From assembly GCF_000718005.1 (NCBI RefSeq), contig NZ_JODV01000010.1: a stretch of 64,000 nt of DNA; one strand, written 5' to 3'. Source of the DNA: Actinoalloteichus_B caeruleus (GTDB taxonomy: Bacteria > Actinomycetota > Actinomycetes > Mycobacteriales > Pseudonocardiaceae). Below are positions 24,905 to 34,866 of the stretch, piece by piece; positions within the stretch are counted from its first letter, which is position 1, and every line of letters starts with the position of its first letter. The notes under the pieces were generated by a model. The model saw only the letters and a list, made by a program, of their open reading frames with translations. It did no database searches and was not told where the DNA came from. Made by a program: the position numbers and the translations under genes.

Positions 24905-24931
24905 GGGCCGAGGAGGGGGCACGCTCGGCCC
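24905..24931. terminator. Hairpin between convergent genes
   Basis: GGGCCGAG (24905-24912) and CTCGGCCC (24924-24931) form an 8-bp stem in the 29-nt gap between the halogenase and phosphodiesterase stops. It can serve both strands. Confidence 0.6.
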
Positions 24932-25687
24932 TCAGCCCAGAACCCGGAAGTGGGTGGTGAGGTGCCGGCCGGTGAGCAGGTGGAGGGCGAGCGCCGGAGG
25001 CGCCTCCGAGGTCACCACCGCGTCGTCCCCGGGCCGGGACTCGAAGGGGAGCACCAGGGTGGACGCCACGCCGGGTCCGAGCAGCACCGGCACTCCCGCG
25101 ACGGTGCTCGCCCCAGCCGTGTGAGCGTGCCCGACCAGCACCGCGACGACGGCGGGATGCCGGGACAGGACCTCACCGAAGGGTGCGGAGTCCGCGAGGG
25201 CCACGCCGTCCACGAAGGGGTGGCCCACCGGGACCGGCGGGTGGTGCGTCGCGACCACCGTGGGTGTCGCGCCGGCCCCCGGGTCCGCCAACGTGCGGTC
25301 CAGCCAGGACAGCCCCTCGGCGCCGAGCGCCCCGCCCACCTCGCCCGGCACGGTCGTGTCCAGCAGCACGAACCGGACCCCGCCGAGGACGACGCACCGG
25401 TGCGGCGAGTCGGACGAGGTCCCCGCCTCGTCGCCCAGCGCGGCGGACAGGGCCGAGGGGTCGTCGTGGTTGCCGGGCAGCGCCAACACGGGGGCGGTAC
25501 CGGCGAACAGGGCCAGGACCTCCTCGTAGTCCTCCCGGCGGCCGGAGTCCACGATGTCCCCGCACAGCAGGACCACGTCGACCGGCCGGGTGAGGCCTCG
25601 CAGGTAGCGGGTGACCCGGGCGACCCGGTCCGCGCGTTCCGCGCTCCCGTCGACGTGCGGATCGCTGACATGGGCGATGACGAACAC
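24932..25687 (-). CDS. CpdA-like metallophosphoesterase
   Basis: A 251-residue calcineurin-like phosphoesterase with every metal motif: DPH near the start (D-x-H), GDIVD, GNHD, the histidine in ATHHPP and GHAH. This arrangement matches class III 3',5'-cyclic nucleotide phosphodiesterases (CpdA/Icc). It is soluble. The GTG start follows GAGGAGG. The substrate is assumed from the family. Confidence 0.85.
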   Translation of the reverse strand: MFVIAHVSDPHVDGSAERADRVARVTRYLRGLTRPVDVVLLCGDIVDSGRREDYEEVLALFAGTAPVLALPGNHDDPSALSAALGDEAGTSSDSPHRCVVLGGVRFVLLDTTVPGEVGGALGAEGLSWLDRTLADPGAGATPTVVATHHPPVPVGHPFVDGVALADSAPFGEVLSRHPAVVAVLVGHAHTAGASTVAGVPVLLGPGVASTLVLPFESRPGDDAVVTSEAPPALALHLLTGRHLTTHFRVLG

Positions 25688-26250
25688 GGGTCCTCCTCGC
25701 TGTTCCACCCCGCGCCACCCGGGCGAGGCCCAGCAGGACCAGCACCCACCTGACCCGGGCGTCCTGCCACGGACGGTACGCGGCGCCGCGCGCGGCGGAC
25801 CAGGACCGGACGCCCCAGGAGGTCGGATGTGGACGATCCTCTCAACCCCCGGCGGCACCAGGTCCGGACCGGGCGTCCGGAGCCCGCGTTCCGCGTCCTC
25901 GCGGGGAGAGCCCGGAGCCGGCGAGTGGGTGGAGCCGTCACGACTCCGCCGGTCCCGTGGCGAGCGCACGCCGTCCGCGGTGGGCGAACACCTCGGCCCA
26001 CCCACCCCGACGGGCGGTCCGCCGCGTCCGGAGCCGACCGCACGACGAGCGCCCGGGAACTGTGCCGGGGAACGAGGGGGACGCGACCTCCGCCGTCCTG
26101 CTCCCGGGGCTGCGCGGGCGTCGGGAGCAGCAGCGCGCACCGGCCATCCGGAGGGACTTCGGCGCCGGGCACGTGCTCCCTCCCGCACCCCCCGGCGGAG
26201 CCCTGACGGCGCGGCGGACACCCCTCGACGTCCGCCGGACCGCGCCCGGA
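25688..26250. other. Gene-poor stretch
   Basis: About 560 bases. The open frames here are low-complexity and I see no supported gene or repeat. Confidence 0.5.
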
Positions 26251-27468
26251 TCAGTCAGCCCCGCCCTCCTCCCGCTCCCGGTGCAGGCGCTCGCGTGCCA
26301 GCGTGGCCAGGAACAGCGCCTGGTCGGCGAGGACCCCGTCGTCGAACACCGCGCGCGGGGAGTGGTTGCTCGCCGGCCGCCCACCGGGATCGGCCGGCGC
26401 GGCCCCCAGGAACCCGTAGGAGCCCGGGACCCGGCCCAGCACCCGGGAGAAGTCCTCCGAGCCCGTCAGCGGGTTGTCGAGGTGCCGGTACCGGTCCGCC
26501 CCGAAGAGACCGACCGCCGTCCGCGCGTAGAACTCGGCCTCACCGGCGTCGTTGACCGTCGCGGGCAGGACCTCCTCGAAGGTGACGTCGGCGGTCAGAC
26601 CGTGCCCGACGGCGATGCTCCTGACCAGCTCGGGCAGCTCCCTCCCCAGCCGCGCGGCGTTGTCGGCGCTGAACCAGCGGACACCGGCCCGCAGCCGGGC
26701 CGAGTCGGGGATGATGTTGGGCGCGGTACCGCCGTGGAACTCCCCGACGGTCACCACGACCGGGTCGAACACGTCGAACCGGCGGGTGACGAGGGTCTGG
26801 AGCGCCGTGACGACCTCGGCTCCGACCTGGATCGGATCCAGGGCGTGGTGCGGGCGGGAAGCGTGCCCGCCGCTGCCCCGGACCGTGACGTCCAACCGGC
26901 CGAACGCCGCCATCATCGGCCCCGGCCGGCTCGTCAGCACCCCGCGCGGCATGTCGGCCGCCACGTGCACCCCGTAGGCCGCCACCGGTTCCGCGCCGGC
27001 GGCGGTCAGCACACCCTCGTCGAGCATGACGCCCGCGCCGTCGTAGCCCTCCTCGCCCGGCTGGAACATGAACACGACCGTCCCGGGGAGGGAATCCCGG
27101 ACCCCGGCGAGCAGCCGGGCCGCGCCGACCAGCGCGGCCGTGTGCAGGTCGTGGCCGCAGGCGTGCATCGCCCCGTTGGTCGAGGCGAAGGTCAGCCCGG
27201 TCAGCTCGTCCAGCGGAAGCGCGTCCATGTCGCCGCGCAGCAGGACCACCGGACCGGGACGGCCGCCACGCAGGACCGCGACGACCGACCCCAGCCGCTC
27301 CCCGGTGGTGATCTCCAGCCCCAGCCCGTCCACCGCGTCGAGGACCCGCCGCTGGGTGCGCGGCAGGTCCAGGCCCACCTCGGGGTCCGCGTGCAGGGCC
27401 CGTCGCAACCCGATCAGGTCCCGGGCCAGTGCGTCGTCGACGACCAGCCGCCTCGGAGTGGGTGTCAT
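26251..27468 (-). CDS. M20D-family amidohydrolase
   Basis: A 405-residue metal-dependent amidohydrolase of the hippurate/IAA-amino-acid hydrolase type. RGDMDALP and HACGHDLHTA carry metal ligands, and FQPGEEGYDGA carries the catalytic and metal glutamates. GSGGHASRPH lies in the dimerisation domain, and GSEDFS lies near the end with the last ligands. It hydrolyses N-acyl amino acids. It is probably monocistronic, with a short intergenic region upstream. Confidence 0.9.
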   Translation of the reverse strand: MTPTPRRLVVDDALARDLIGLRRALHADPEVGLDLPRTQRRVLDAVDGLGLEITTGERLGSVVAVLRGGRPGPVVLLRGDMDALPLDELTGLTFASTNGAMHACGHDLHTAALVGAARLLAGVRDSLPGTVVFMFQPGEEGYDGAGVMLDEGVLTAAGAEPVAAYGVHVAADMPRGVLTSRPGPMMAAFGRLDVTVRGSGGHASRPHHALDPIQVGAEVVTALQTLVTRRFDVFDPVVVTVGEFHGGTAPNIIPDSARLRAGVRWFSADNAARLGRELPELVRSIAVGHGLTADVTFEEVLPATVNDAGEAEFYARTAVGLFGADRYRHLDNPLTGSEDFSRVLGRVPGSYGFLGAAPADPGGRPASNHSPRAVFDDGVLADQALFLATLARERLHREREEGGAD

Positions 27469-27771
27469 CAGTGCCTCCGGTTCCGTCGCGCCCCCCGTTC
27501 CCCCACCCTTCCACCGAGGACCGGCGGCGAGAAGCACGGGGCACGACGGCGTACCCGTGACCGGCGGATGGGCCGCGAGCACCGCGCGGTCCGGGCCGCG
27601 CTGGCGGCCAGCCGCCCCCGGAACGGCGGACCGGACGCCGGCGCGCGCCCCGGGAGCGGGCAGGGCCTCGTGCGGGGTCGACTCCTCGGAAGCGCCCAGC
27701 CGCGCCCCGACGTCCGATACCGGATACCGGATACCGAGACGGATGCCGGATAGCGGCCGGCGGTCAGCCGG
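27469..27771. other. Intergenic region
   Basis: About 300 bases with no supported gene between the reductase stop and the amidohydrolase start. It holds the small repeat at 27714. Confidence 0.5.
27714..27734. repeat. 7-bp tandem repeat, three copies
   Basis: CCGATAC, CGGATAC and CGGATAC follow one another without a gap. It is too short to interpret. Confidence 0.5.
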
Positions 27772-28770
27772 TCACCTGTCGCCAGCCGGTTGGGAGCCGG
27801 TCCACCGCGGCCGTCCCCCGACGGCGGGCGCGGTGTTCCCGAAGACGAACGGGTCGGTCTCGCACTGGCTGATGAAGTCGGTGGGGAAACCGGCCTCGAA
27901 CCCGGTCGCCGCCTCCAGGCGGTCGACCACGTCGTCGGGCAGCACGAGGTCCACGGCGCCGAGGCTGTTCGCCAGTTGGTCCGCGTCGCGGACCCCGACG
28001 ATGGGCAGCACCGGGGCCCGCCGCCGCGTCCAGGCGAGCGCCACCTGGGCGGCGGAGACGCCGAGTTCCCCGGCGACCGCCCACACGGCCTCGGCGACGG
28101 GGCGATCCTTCGCCGACAGCGACTCCGGGGCGGCCCGCGTCGAGGTGCCCGTCAACGCGCCACCACCCAACGGCGCCCACGCCGTGACGCTCATGCCGAA
28201 CGCCTCGGCCATCGGCAGCAGTTCCCGTTCCGCGTCCCGCCAGATCAGGCTGTAGGGGACCTGGAGACCAGCGAACGGGGTCCAACCCCGCCAGTCCGCG
28301 AGGGTGTTCGCCTGGGCGACCAGCCAGGCCGGGGCGTCCGACACCCCCACGTAGAGCACCTTGCCGGCCCGGACGACGTCGTCCAGGGCCCGCATCGTCT
28401 CCTCGATCGGCGTGTGCCGGTCCCAAACGTGCACCCAGTAGACGTCGACGTGGTCGGTGCGCAACCGTCGCAGGCTCCGCTCCAGGGAACCCACCAGGTT
28501 CTTCCGGTGGTTCCCCGAGGCGTTCGGATCGTCCCGGTCGTGGGAGACCGTGTACTTGGTGCCCAGGACGAAGCGGTCGCGGTCGGTGAGCACCGCACCC
28601 AGCAGATCCTCGCTCCTGCCGTAGCAGGAGGCCGTGTCGACGAAGTTGCCGCCCGCCTCGGCGTAGGTGTCCAGGACACGCCGCAGCTCCCGCTCGTCGT
28701 CGAGGATCATCGTCCCGAGGACGACCTCGGAGACGCGCAGTCCGGTCCGCCCGAACAGTCGGTACCGCAT
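27772..28770 (-). CDS. Aldo/keto reductase
   Basis: A 332-residue NADPH-dependent aldo/keto reductase. The tetrad is visible: Asp in FVDTASCYGRSE with its tyrosine, Lys in LGTKYTV, and His in YWVHVWDRHTP. The strand GLQVPYSL and the C-terminal VLPIVGVRDADQL bind the cofactor. The ATG at 28770 begins the normal family start; a GTG six bases upstream is better spaced from AGGAGG and may be the real start. It is divergent from an MmyB-type regulator, which likely controls it. The substrate is unknown. Confidence 0.88.
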   Translation of the reverse strand: MRYRLFGRTGLRVSEVVLGTMILDDERELRRVLDTYAEAGGNFVDTASCYGRSEDLLGAVLTDRDRFVLGTKYTVSHDRDDPNASGNHRKNLVGSLERSLRRLRTDHVDVYWVHVWDRHTPIEETMRALDDVVRAGKVLYVGVSDAPAWLVAQANTLADWRGWTPFAGLQVPYSLIWRDAERELLPMAEAFGMSVTAWAPLGGGALTGTSTRAAPESLSAKDRPVAEAVWAVAGELGVSAAQVALAWTRRRAPVLPIVGVRDADQLANSLGAVDLVLPDDVVDRLEAATGFEAGFPTDFISQCETDPFVFGNTAPAVGGRPRWTGSQPAGDR

Positions 28771-28916
28771 GGTCACCGCCACCTCCTCGACCTCGGCGGT
28801 GCGATCGGACGGGGAGCTCGTGCGTGCTCCTCGGCTGTGCGGGACCGCCGCGGCTTGCGTGGTCCTTCGTGGAAATCGTTCATCCCACACACCCTGGCCT
28901 GGGGATCCGGCGTGAG

Positions 28917-28930
28917 GGAGACCCTCCCAG
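28917..28930. promoter_or_regulatory. Inverted repeat in the divergent region
   Basis: GGGAG and CTCCC flank an ACC centre about 45 nt before the regulator start, between it and the aldo/keto reductase. It is a possible operator for the MmyB-type regulator. Confidence 0.3.
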
Positions 28931-28971
28931 GGCCCCGCTACGGCCCGCTGGCGACCCTAGGATGAAGCGTT

Positions 28972-29796
28972 ATGCCCGAGAACGTTCTGGGGGCCTTCCT
29001 GCGGGCCCGCCGTGAGGCCACCGCACCCACCACCGCCGGCATCTCCCCGGGCGGGCGACGACGCACCCCCGGTCTGCGCCGAGCCGAACTCGCGGATCTC
29101 GCGGGTATCAGCGTCGAGTACCTGACCAGGTTGGAGCGGGGGCGCGACCGGCATCCCTCCGTTCCGGTGCTGCGGGCGCTCGCCGCCGCGCTGCGGTTGT
29201 CCCCGGAGGAACACGCGCACCTGCACCGGTTGGCGAAGTCGAGTGACATGGCGTGCTCCCGGACGTCGAGCCCAGCCACCCCGCCCCCGCCGGTCGCGCC
29301 GGTCCGCCCGACGCTCCTCGCCCTGCTCGACCAGCTCGAACCGGCGCCGGCCCTCGTCCTGGACGCGCGGACCACCGTCCTCGCCCACACCGCCGGCTTC
29401 CGGGAGCTGGTCGCGTCGACCGGGCTGCTCGACGACCCCCGACCGAACCTGGTCCGATACCTCTTCACCGACCCCCGGGCCAGGCTGACCTATCCGGACT
29501 GGCCGGTGGTCGCGGACGCCCGGGTGGCCGCGTTGCGCGCCTCAGCCGACCTCGGCGACCAGGACACCGCCGCGCTGGTCGGGGACCTCGCGGCCACCGT
29601 CGGCGCGGAGTTCGCCGAGCGGTACGCGGCGTCAGCGGGTCTGCCGAGCGCGACCGGCACCGAACGGTGGAGGATCGGCGGCCACGAGATCACGATGGCC
29701 TACGAACGCCTGTCCCTGCCCGGTACCGGCCAGTCGCTGCTCGTCTACCTCCCGGACCCGGCGGCGGTGGAGCGGGAGGACCACCCCGCGGCGTAG
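28972..29796 (+). CDS. XRE-family regulator with MmyB-like ligand domain
   Basis: A 274-residue regulator. Residues 1-85 form an XRE HTH (LGAFLRARRE, then TPGLRRAELADLAGISVEYLTRLERGR). The rest resembles the MmyB-like ligand-binding domain PF17765 (LLDQLEPAPALVLD, NLVRYLFTDP). These regulators usually sit divergently from one oxidoreductase, as here, and repress or activate it in response to a small or fatty ligand. A modest hairpin (7-bp stem, 29839-29855) lies 42 nt downstream. Confidence 0.88.
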   Translation: MPENVLGAFLRARREATAPTTAGISPGGRRRTPGLRRAELADLAGISVEYLTRLERGRDRHPSVPVLRALAAALRLSPEEHAHLHRLAKSSDMACSRTSSPATPPPPVAPVRPTLLALLDQLEPAPALVLDARTTVLAHTAGFRELVASTGLLDDPRPNLVRYLFTDPRARLTYPDWPVVADARVAALRASADLGDQDTAALVGDLAATVGAEFAERYAASAGLPSATGTERWRIGGHEITMAYERLSLPGTGQSLLVYLPDPAAVEREDHPAA

Positions 29797-30287
29797 CGCC
29801 AGGGCGAGCCCGGCACGGTTCCTCTCGGGGCCTCACCGGACGCCCAGGGGGCGTCGTCCCGGAGTGTGCCGCACGATGGACGGGCGAGTCGCTGGGGTGT
29901 TACCGAAGTACGTACCGAAGGCATCGGATTCAATTCCGTTGAGTTCAACCCCGGTTTCCTGGTGAGGGAGGGAGCTGGCTCCGCGCCAACGGCTTCTCCT
30001 GGTTTTCGTTGCGGGTCCCCGGGCGGAGTTGGTAATGTTCCGTCGAGCGTTGGGAACGGAATTTTCCTCATTCTCGGTTCGGATCGTGTTCTGTTCCTCC
30101 GATGCTGGTCGGAAACGTTCCACGCCGGCGGGTGGCGTTTCCGCGTCGGGTGTTCCTCGTGCGCTCCCACCCCTGTCGGATGACCCTGCCGTGTCGGCGA
30201 ACTCGTCGAGGGACAGGCCCGGACCCCCGATGCCTCGGCGGTGCGCCCGGAGCGGGCACCAGAACGAACCACGAAGGACGTGTGGCT
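29797..30287. other. Intergenic region upstream of the TylF-type gene
   Basis: About 490 bases with reduced GC between 29900 and 30150. It contains two direct copies of TACCGAAG at 29901 and 29913. It probably holds the promoter of the methyltransferase gene. I see no gene. Confidence 0.5.
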
Positions 30288-31085
30288 GTGATCGCTAGGC
30301 AGAACACCTCGCACTCGAGCGCGCCCGACACCAGCGAGACCGGGGCCGCCCTGTACCTGGACCTGTTGGAGAGGGTGGTGACGAACCTGATCTACGAGGA
30401 CGACGGAATCCCGAACCGGTACCTCCCGGACGGCCGGTTCGACCTCGACCGTCGCCAGAACGGGATCGACTGGCCCAGCGTGGCGCACACGATGGTCGGC
30501 CTCAAACGTGTGCGGAACGTGCGTTACTGCCTCGAACGCGTCCTCGCCGAGGGCGTACCCGGCGATTTCATCGAGACCGGTGTGTGGCGAGGGGGCGTCT
30601 GCGTCTTCGCCCGTGGCGTGCTCAAGGCGTACGGATGCACGGACCGCGCCGTCTGGGTGGCCGACTCCTTCCAGGGCATTCCCGATACCGGCCCGGACGG
30701 CCACCACCTGGACCGCGCGTTGGCGTTGCACGAGGCCAACCATGTCCTGGGTGTTCCCCTCGATGTCGTGCGACGCAACTTCCAGCAGTACGGGCTGCTG
30801 GACGACCAGGTCCGTTTCCTGCCCGGCTGGTTCAGGGACACGCTGCCCACCGCGCCCATGGAGCGGCTGGCGGTGTTGCGCCTGGACGGTGACCTCTATG
30901 AGTCGACGACCGACGCCCTCACCAACCTGTACCCGAAGCTCTCGCCGGGAGGGTTCGTCATCATCGACGACTTCGTGATCGAGGCGTGTGCCCAAGCCGT
31001 GCACGACTTCCGGCAGCGGGCGGGCGTCGAGGAGCCGCTGGTCGCGATCGACGACGGCGGCGTCTACTGGCGCCGCGAGAACTGA
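30288..31085 (+). CDS. TylF/MycF-family sugar O-methyltransferase
   Basis: A 265-residue class I SAM methyltransferase of the macrocin-O-methyltransferase family (TylF). Visible marks are FIETGVWRGG (SAM loop), VADSFQGIP, LRLDGDLYESTTDAL, and LSPGGFVIIDDF with the metal-binding aspartates. TylF and MycF methylate deoxysugars on macrolides with Mg2+. GAAGGA lies 9 nt before the GTG at 30288; a GTG at 30282 is the alternative start. It is followed by glycosyltransferase debris, which fits a lost glycoside pathway. It is intact. Confidence 0.88.
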   Translation: MIARQNTSHSSAPDTSETGAALYLDLLERVVTNLIYEDDGIPNRYLPDGRFDLDRRQNGIDWPSVAHTMVGLKRVRNVRYCLERVLAEGVPGDFIETGVWRGGVCVFARGVLKAYGCTDRAVWVADSFQGIPDTGPDGHHLDRALALHEANHVLGVPLDVVRRNFQQYGLLDDQVRFLPGWFRDTLPTAPMERLAVLRLDGDLYESTTDALTNLYPKLSPGGFVIIDDFVIEACAQAVHDFRQRAGVEEPLVAIDDGGVYWRREN

Positions 31086-31266
31086 ACCAGCGGCCGCGCC
31101 CGGGATGCGCGGGGGTGCGGAGGGGGGCTTCCGCCTCGCCCCCGGCACCCCGTACCCGGCGGTGCCCCTCCCGTTGGCTGGCGGGGCGGCACCACGGACC
31201 ACCGCGCGCGAATTCCTGGTCCGGTGCGCCGTCCCGCCCAGGGACCGGACGAGACGGAGTCGCGAC

Positions 31267-31690
31267 GTGCGTGCGCTGTTCTCGATCTTCCCCACGGTCG
31301 GGCATCTCTACCCGATGATCCCCCGCGTCAGGGTTCCGGGCGGGCGGCCACGAGGTGCTCTTCGCCGTGCCGCGCGACTGCACCGCCCAAGTGGCGAGTG
31401 CGGGTTCCACGGCGTTACCGACGAACGCCTCGTTCGACTCGGCGGTGTTGATCGTCGAGCTGGTGAAGGAGCCGTGGACCGTCGACCCCCGCGACCCCGA
31501 CGACCGCCACCGAACCACCCCGTACCCCCTCACCGAGGACACCCTCGCCGAGTCCGTCCGGACCGTGCGGTCGTGGTCCCCGGACCTCGTGGTGGTGGAT
31601 CCGGGAGGCCGGCGCCCAGTTGGCCGCCGAACGTGCCGGCGTGGCCTGGGTACTGCTGCCGTGGGGATGCTGGTCCCGCCGGATATCCCG
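31267..31690 (+). pseudogene. Remnant of a GT1 antibiotic glycosyltransferase
   Basis: The frame from GTG 31267 begins VRALFSIFPTVGHLYPMIP, the N-terminal signature of activator-type GT1 enzymes. The reading then moves to another frame near 31345 (HEVLFAVPRD, and later VRSWSPDLVVVDP) and shifts again near 31605 (AQLAAERAGVAWVLLPWG). At least two indels break it, and the C-terminal nucleotide-sugar domain is absent. It lies 180 nt after the TylF-type gene, whose product would act on the same sugar. Confidence 0.8.
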
Positions 31691-32330
31691 GTCGCCATGA
31701 CCGTTCCCGTGCTGAGGACGGTGGGGGACCTGGAACGGCGAGCGGGTGTCGAGTCGATCTCGGGACGGTTCGACCCCGGTCGCGGGCCAGGTTCGTGATC
31801 GCCTGGCTGACCGACGCCTCGTTCTCCGGGGCGAGGGCGGACGCCGCCCCGTCGATGAGCACGATCCGGGCCTTTTGGGCAGCTCCCTGGCGATGGACAC
31901 CCGCTGGCGTTCCCCTCCGGACAACTGGGCCCGGCCTCACCCACCCGGGTCTGCCAGCCGTGCGGAAGACGGTCCACGATCTCGTCGACCCGTGCCGCGC
32001 GGGCCGCCTCCCGCAACTGGTCGGCGGTGGCGTCCGGTCGAGCGAGCCGCGGGTCCTCCTCGGTGGTCGCGTCGAACAGGTACACGTCCTGGAAGACGAC
32101 GGGTGGAGGGCGAAGACGTCGTCGCCACGGACTGCCCGCTGGTAGTGGTCCGACGGGACGTCGGGAGCGTCCTCGTCACGGCCGCCGCTGGCCACCACGT
32201 CCGCCAGGAACTCCGTCAGCATGTCCCGCTCGGGGAACACGTCCACGACGGCGAGCCCCGCTCGGGCACCGACCTGGACCGTCAGGCGCCCGCCAGCGCA
32301 CCGGGGCCACCGGGAGACGTGGACCACCGG
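31660..32330 (-). pseudogene. Remnant of an ABC exporter ATPase domain
   Basis: Pieces of one ABC transporter ATPase appear in order on the minus strand but in different frames. VYLFDAT...RLARPDAT lies near 32080, RAARVDEIVDRLPHGWQTRVGE near 31990, and LSGGERQRVSIARE near 31920. KARIVLIDGAASALAPENEAS follows near 31870, and VLSTGTVMATG near 31690. Walker A and the membrane domain are not found. Several frameshifts separate the blocks, so it cannot make a transporter. Confidence 0.8.
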
Positions 32331-32509
32331 ACCCCAAGTGGCCGGGAGTGTGGACCGTCCCGCGCCGGGGCGCTGGTGGGTGGAGCTGACGAAGGCGTGG
32401 CCGGGACCGGCGCGACCTCCCGTGTTCGTGAACGCGGGCGCCGCCCGCTCCCCCTCGGTCCACCGGCCGGCGGTGAGGGAGGGTTCCCAGCGCGCCCTCC
32501 GGAAGCCCC

Positions 32510-33202
32510 TCAGCCCGTCCGCAGCGACAGTTCGTTCCCCCGGGTCTCGTCGAAGGGGACCGTCAGGGTCAGGTAGCCGTTGTGCGGGGCCCGGACGTGG
32601 TCGCGGTAGTCGGACACCGCCTCGATCGCGTTCTCGGCGACGACCAGCGCGCCGGGGCGCAGGTACGGTTCCACGAGCCTCAGGACGGGGAGGTAGAGGG
32701 AGAACGCCCCGTCGAGCAGGAGCAGGTCCACCGGCTCGGCGGGCTCCGCGCGCAGCGTGTCGAGGGCGTCCCCGACCCGGACGTCGACCAGGTCGGCCAG
32801 TCCCGCCTCCGCGAGGTTCTCCTGGGCCCGTGCCGCCTTGGCGGGCTCCAGCTCCGTGGTGACCAGGTGACCGGCGCCGTTGTCGCGCAACGCGGCCGCC
32901 AGGTACAGGGTCGAGACCCCGAACGACGTCCCGTACTCGATCACGAGTCGTGACCTCGTGGTCCTGGCGCAGACGTAGAGGAACTGGCCGAAGGTCGGGG
33001 ACACGCTGAAGTAGTTGTCCGCGTACCGGTGGTACAGGCTCCGGTAATCGCGGGCCTCCTCTTCCAGCGTCCGCCGGATCAGGTCCTCGTCCGCCATCGC
33101 CCCGCCTGGGCGGTCCTCCAGGACGGGTTGGTCGGCGGCCTCGGCCTCCTGGTGCAGACGTGCGATGACGTCGGCCACCCGGGGGTCCGTGAGTGAGTTC
33201 AT
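32510..33202 (-). CDS. SAM-dependent O-methyltransferase
   Basis: A 230-residue class I methyltransferase. The SAM site reads VIEYGTSFGVSTLYLAAAL, followed by an acidic TTELEP, GDALDTL and LLLLDGAF, which resembles the cation-dependent caffeoyl-CoA OMT/Methyltransf_24 group. An N-terminal helical region of about 60 residues precedes it. AAGGAGC precedes the ATG. It is intact although the genes on either side are broken. The substrate is unknown and may be the lost natural product. Confidence 0.82.
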   Translation of the reverse strand: MNSLTDPRVADVIARLHQEAEAADQPVLEDRPGGAMADEDLIRRTLEEEARDYRSLYHRYADNYFSVSPTFGQFLYVCARTTRSRLVIEYGTSFGVSTLYLAAALRDNGAGHLVTTELEPAKAARAQENLAEAGLADLVDVRVGDALDTLRAEPAEPVDLLLLDGAFSLYLPVLRLVEPYLRPGALVVAENAIEAVSDYRDHVRAPHNGYLTLTVPFDETRGNELSLRTG

Positions 33203-33719
33203 GGATGCTCCTTCAGTAACAACAGGGCCGGCACCGGACCGGACGTGGGCCCCGCACCAGGTGGGGTGGCACTCCGCGTGCTCCGGTTCGGGTCGACGGG
33301 CGTGGATGGGACGTGGGGGCGCCGTGCCGCCCGGTGCGCGGGCGGGATCGGCGGGTGCGGGCGGGTCCGGGGCCTCGGGCGTCGTCGGCCTGCCCCGCTC
33401 GCTGGTGTCGCCCTCGCCAGGCCCCGGAGCCACCGGGGGGAGTGGTCGCCGGCTGAGGAGCGGGAGGCGCTCCCGGTGGCAGCCTTCGTCAACGGTCTCC
33501 TCCCATCCGGTCAGGGAGCGCGGACGTCTCGGTGGGAAGGACCGAGGGCGGCGTCCCGACCTGCCACCTGCCGCCGCACCCCGCGAGCCGGTCGGCCCTC
33601 CTCCCGGGAGAGGCTCCCGCACTGCCCTCGACGATTTCCGAGGATGTCGTGGAGGGGAGCTGGAGTGCGGCTGGGCGGGCGCGGGTTCCCGATCCGCCAG
33701 CGAGCGGCGCCGGACCGCC
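33203..33719. other. Debris or noncoding region
   Basis: About 500 bases upstream of the intact methyltransferase with no supported gene. CGGGAGGCGCTCCCG at 33461-33475 is a small inverted repeat that could be an operator or chance. Confidence 0.4.
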
Positions 33720-34237
33720 GGTCATGCCCGAAACCGCCTCGACGAGGTCGTATCCGACACCGGAGGGGAGCGGGGTCACGGTGGAGACAGCGAGCCCGGC
33801 CGTCGCGCACAGCCGTGCGTAGTCGTTCCGGATCCGTTCCCGGCCACCGTCATCAGCATCATGTTCAGGTCGCTGAGGTAGCGGCGTCGACCACGGCCGA
33901 GGCGGTTCCGGGCGGCACGGGTTGGACGATCAGCACTTTCCCGGACGTGGGCATCGCCCCCGGCGACAGCGCAGGATGGTGGCCGCACGGTCGTCGTCCC
34001 AGCCGCGCATGATGCTCTTGAGCGGGTAGAGGTCCCTCCCAGACGGAACCGCCGTGAAGCAGTCGCCGGCGCTGGTCTCACACCGGTCGCCCAGTCCGGT
34101 GGCGCGCGTGGCGGGGTTCGTCACCGAACTGGTCCGTCCGCCAGTTCGAGCTTGATCGCCACGTCGAGCGCGTGCGTCGCGAGAGCGCTGTACCCACAGC
34201 GCATCAACGTGGCTCGCGCGGTTCTGAACTCCGTCAT
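33720..34237 (-). pseudogene. Remnant of a Methyltransf_2-type O-methyltransferase
   Basis: From ATG 34237 the first ~36 codons read MTEFRTARATLMRCGYSALA and on to LDVAIKLELADGPVR, then stop. Soon after, in another frame, comes a SAM-domain block: RCETSAGDCFTAVPSG, then YPLKSIMRGWDDDRAATIL. Then, after another shift, come LIVQPVPPGTASA, a DLNMMLMT block, and TPLPSGVGYDLVEAV. The order matches an O-methyltransferase of the DmpM/Methyltransf_2 type with the middle third deleted and several frameshifts. Confidence 0.8.
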
Positions 34238-34866
34238 CGATGCTCCTCTGGTACTCCGTCATGAGCTGTCCGGACGTCCTCGGGCTGTCCCTCCGCCCGT
34301 GCCCGCGCCGCACGCGAGGAGGCGGAGGGAGGAGACGCGCGTCGCGTTCCGGCGGGCCTTGGGTCGACCCGGTCGCGCGTCGGGGTGGGGAGCGGGCACG
34401 ACCCCTTGCCGTCGGCCCGGGTCAACGGAGCTGGCGGTTCGCATCGTGGCCGGAGCATCACCCGCCCAGGTCGCCCACCAGCGGCTCCCCCGTGCCCTGG
34501 CACCGGGTGACGCACGGTGCTGTCGACATCGTGTTGGCCCCTTCCCGCTGGTCGGAAACCAAGGATGTAGTGCGGATCGGACGAAGTCTCTGTGGTGGCA
34601 CCGAACGGTTTTCCGAACGCCGTCCGGGCACTACCGAAACCGGCGGCCACGTCGTCGTCCGGGGGACGGGAGACGGAGCGGAAGGCGGAGGAGTCCTGGC
34701 CGGACGAGGGGCCGCCGCTTCCGAGCGACGGCCCGCGTGGCGCGGAAGCCCGGCACTCCCGGGTTCGCTCCCGTGCGGTGGTCGTCCACTCCGCTTCGCG
34801 GTGGCGGCCGTGCCACGAATCCTGGCGTCAGTCGCGGAGTGGGCGGCGGTGGAACAAGACGAGGTC
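34238..34866. other. Unassigned stretch
   Basis: About 630 bases between the methyltransferase remnant and the LAL control region. I recognise no gene. It may hold further degraded sequence. Confidence 0.4.

Noticed and set aside
33461..33475. Inverted repeat GGGAG-GCG-CTCCC as a second CebR-type site
   Set aside because: The centre differs from the CebR operator and it lies in debris with no promoter, so chance is likely.
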